NCBI GenBank assembly: GCA_016280525.1
Contig: JAEEGW010000312.1
Location: 1 to 6,885 of the forward strand
Length of the DNA: 6,885 nucleotides
Origin: Clostridiales bacterium
GTDB lineage: Bacteria > Bacillota > Clostridia > Oscillospirales > CAG-272
Direction of reading: 5' to 3'
Position numbers and translations under genes: made by a program. Under the pieces are notes generated by a model. The model worked only from the letters and a program-made list of their open reading frames with translations, searched no databases and had not been told where the DNA came from. Shown here piece by piece: positions 6,272-6,885 of this stretch (positions are counted from its first letter, which is position 1; each line of letters starts with the position of its first letter).

Positions 6272-6885
6272 ATGAAACTGCGGACGCTTGTAGTATTTGC
6301 CGTTGTTTTGGCGCTTTTTTCATGCACCGCCGTAATATGCTTATCCGGTTTAACAACGGCAAGAACTGTCAATACGGATATATGGACTGCGCAGCTCGGT
6401 ACCGCGGTGAACAACGCTTCCCGGGTAAGCTGCGATCTTTTGACGGCGGGAGGACAGACCGTTATAGTATACGACGCCGGTAATGATCCGACGTTCGTGC
6501 TGAACTTTGAAGCGGCAGACGCGGTTGACGGCGTGCTTGAAATAGAGTGCGAACAAGAGCTTGAGCTGACGGTAAACGGCAGCGCAGCCGAATCGTATGA
6601 CTGCCCGCTCGCAGCCGGCATAACGACGGTCGAACTGAGCTGCCGCAGAACAGAAACCGAAACGGAAACGGAAACCGAACCGGAGACCGAACCCGAAACG
6701 GAGCCCGAAACGGAACCCGAGACCGAGCCCGAAACAGAGCCCGAAACAGAGCCCGAAACAGAGCCCGAAACGGAACCCGAGACCGAGCCCGAAACAGAGC
6801 CCGAAACCGAACCCGAGACCGAGCCCGAGACCGAACCCGAGACCGAACCCGAAACGGAACCGGAAACGGAACCCGAAACCGAACC
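6272..6885 (+). CDS. Exported protein with short beta domain and Thr-Glu-Pro-Glu repeat stalk (3'-truncated)
   Basis: The frame is open from the ATG at 6272, chosen for its AAGGAGG site, to the window end: 204 codons and no stop. [18 protein letters not shown] begins a hydrophobic signal segment (about 5-25), followed by [11 protein letters not shown] (26-36). This could be a diverged SipW-type leader or an ordinary signal peptide. Residues 40-126 form a small beta-rich domain ([17 protein letters not shown] 53-69, [19 protein letters not shown] 75-93, LELTVNGS 97-104). It has four cysteines (54, 93, 111, 124) that could make two disulfides. From Thr127 the chain is four Thr-Glu pairs and then TEPE repeats to the edge. 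Such acidic Pro/Thr arrays act as extended, possibly glycosylated spacers in surface proteins. What follows the array (another domain, a sortase signal or a membrane anchor) cannot be seen. The operon position suggests it belongs to the same SipW/TasA-like assembly. Confidence 0.72.
   Translation, partial: MKLRTLVVFAVVLALFSCTAVICLSGLTTARTVNTDIWTAQLGTAVNNASRVSCDLLTAGGQTVIVYDAGNDPTFVLNFEAADAVDGVLEIECEQELELTVNGSAAESYDCPLAAGITTVELSCRRTETETETETEPETEPETEPETEPETEPETEPETEPETEPETEPETEPETEPETEPETEPETEPETEPETEPETEPETE
6650..6885 (+). repeat. 12-base tandem repeat array encoding Thr-Glu-Pro-Glu, open at the window end
   Basis: After four Thr-Glu codon pairs (6650-6673), 17 complete 12-base units of the form ACN-GAR-CCN-GAR run from 6674 to 6877, and an 18th is cut by the window edge. 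The amino acid pattern is unbroken, while third positions vary among units. A longer-range copy is nested inside: 6701-6747 is identical to 6761-6807, an offset of 60 bases or five units. This shows segmental expansion by slippage or unequal crossover. True copy number is unknown, and short-read assemblies often break or collapse here. Confidence 0.95.

Noticed and set aside
6314..6343. Lipoprotein lipobox at Cys18 or Cys23 of the last gene
   Set aside because: LFSC and AVIC do not fit the Leu-Ala/Ser-Gly/Ala-Cys consensus, and both cysteines lie inside the hydrophobic stretch rather than at its end.
6247..6621. Minus-strand open frame of 124 codons
   Set aside because: It lies opposite the start of the stalked exported protein, which has a consensus ribosome site, signal segment and repeat stalk. 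The minus frame has none of these.
6650..6885. CRISPR-like or intergenic satellite reading of the repeat array
   Set aside because: Units are 12 bases with no spacers, and all variation is synonymous in one frame, so it is a coding tandem repeat.

Overview
The window reads as one co-directional plus-strand operon of seven genes. It is cut at both ends: the first gene lacks its 5' part and the last lacks its 3' part. There is no gap longer than 33 bases and no visible promoter, terminator, tRNA, rRNA, mobile element or CRISPR array. The organism looks like a Gram-positive Clostridia-type bacterium, plausibly an uncultured gut Oscillospirales or Christensenellales relative. The reasons are strong AGGAGG-type ribosome binding sites, heavy use of ATA for isoleucine at middling GC, an ER-type (SipW) signal peptidase with TasA-like substrates, and a Thr-Glu-Pro-Glu surface spacer. 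This placement is an inference from style, not from a marker gene.

Region 1 (1-2443) encodes cytoplasmic machinery. It holds the C-terminal 195 residues of an McrB-like AAA+ ATPase, then a 611-residue protein. The N-terminal half of that protein resembles DUF2357 (the McrC-associated domain), and its C-terminal 240 residues are a charged Glu/Arg/Lys coiled coil. No nuclease domain is recognisable in it.

Region 2 (2477-6885) is a secretion and surface module. It holds a TasA-like exported protein, a SipW-type signal peptidase I with a coiled-coil cytoplasmic tail, two more exported proteins with SipW-type leaders, and an exported protein ending in a (TEPE)n array that runs off the window. These genes overlap or nearly abut (1, 11 and 4 base overlaps), which suggests translational coupling.

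Working model (inference): the peptidase matures the leaders of its neighbours, which then assemble on or outside the membrane as a fibre or matrix. The last protein supplies an extended acidic stalk. The unusual point is the linkage to an McrB-like ATPase and a nuclease-free DUF2357/coiled-coil partner. Both that partner and the cytoplasmic tail of the peptidase are Lys/Arg/Glu-rich helices, so a physical bridge between the ATPase and the export site is conceivable but untested.
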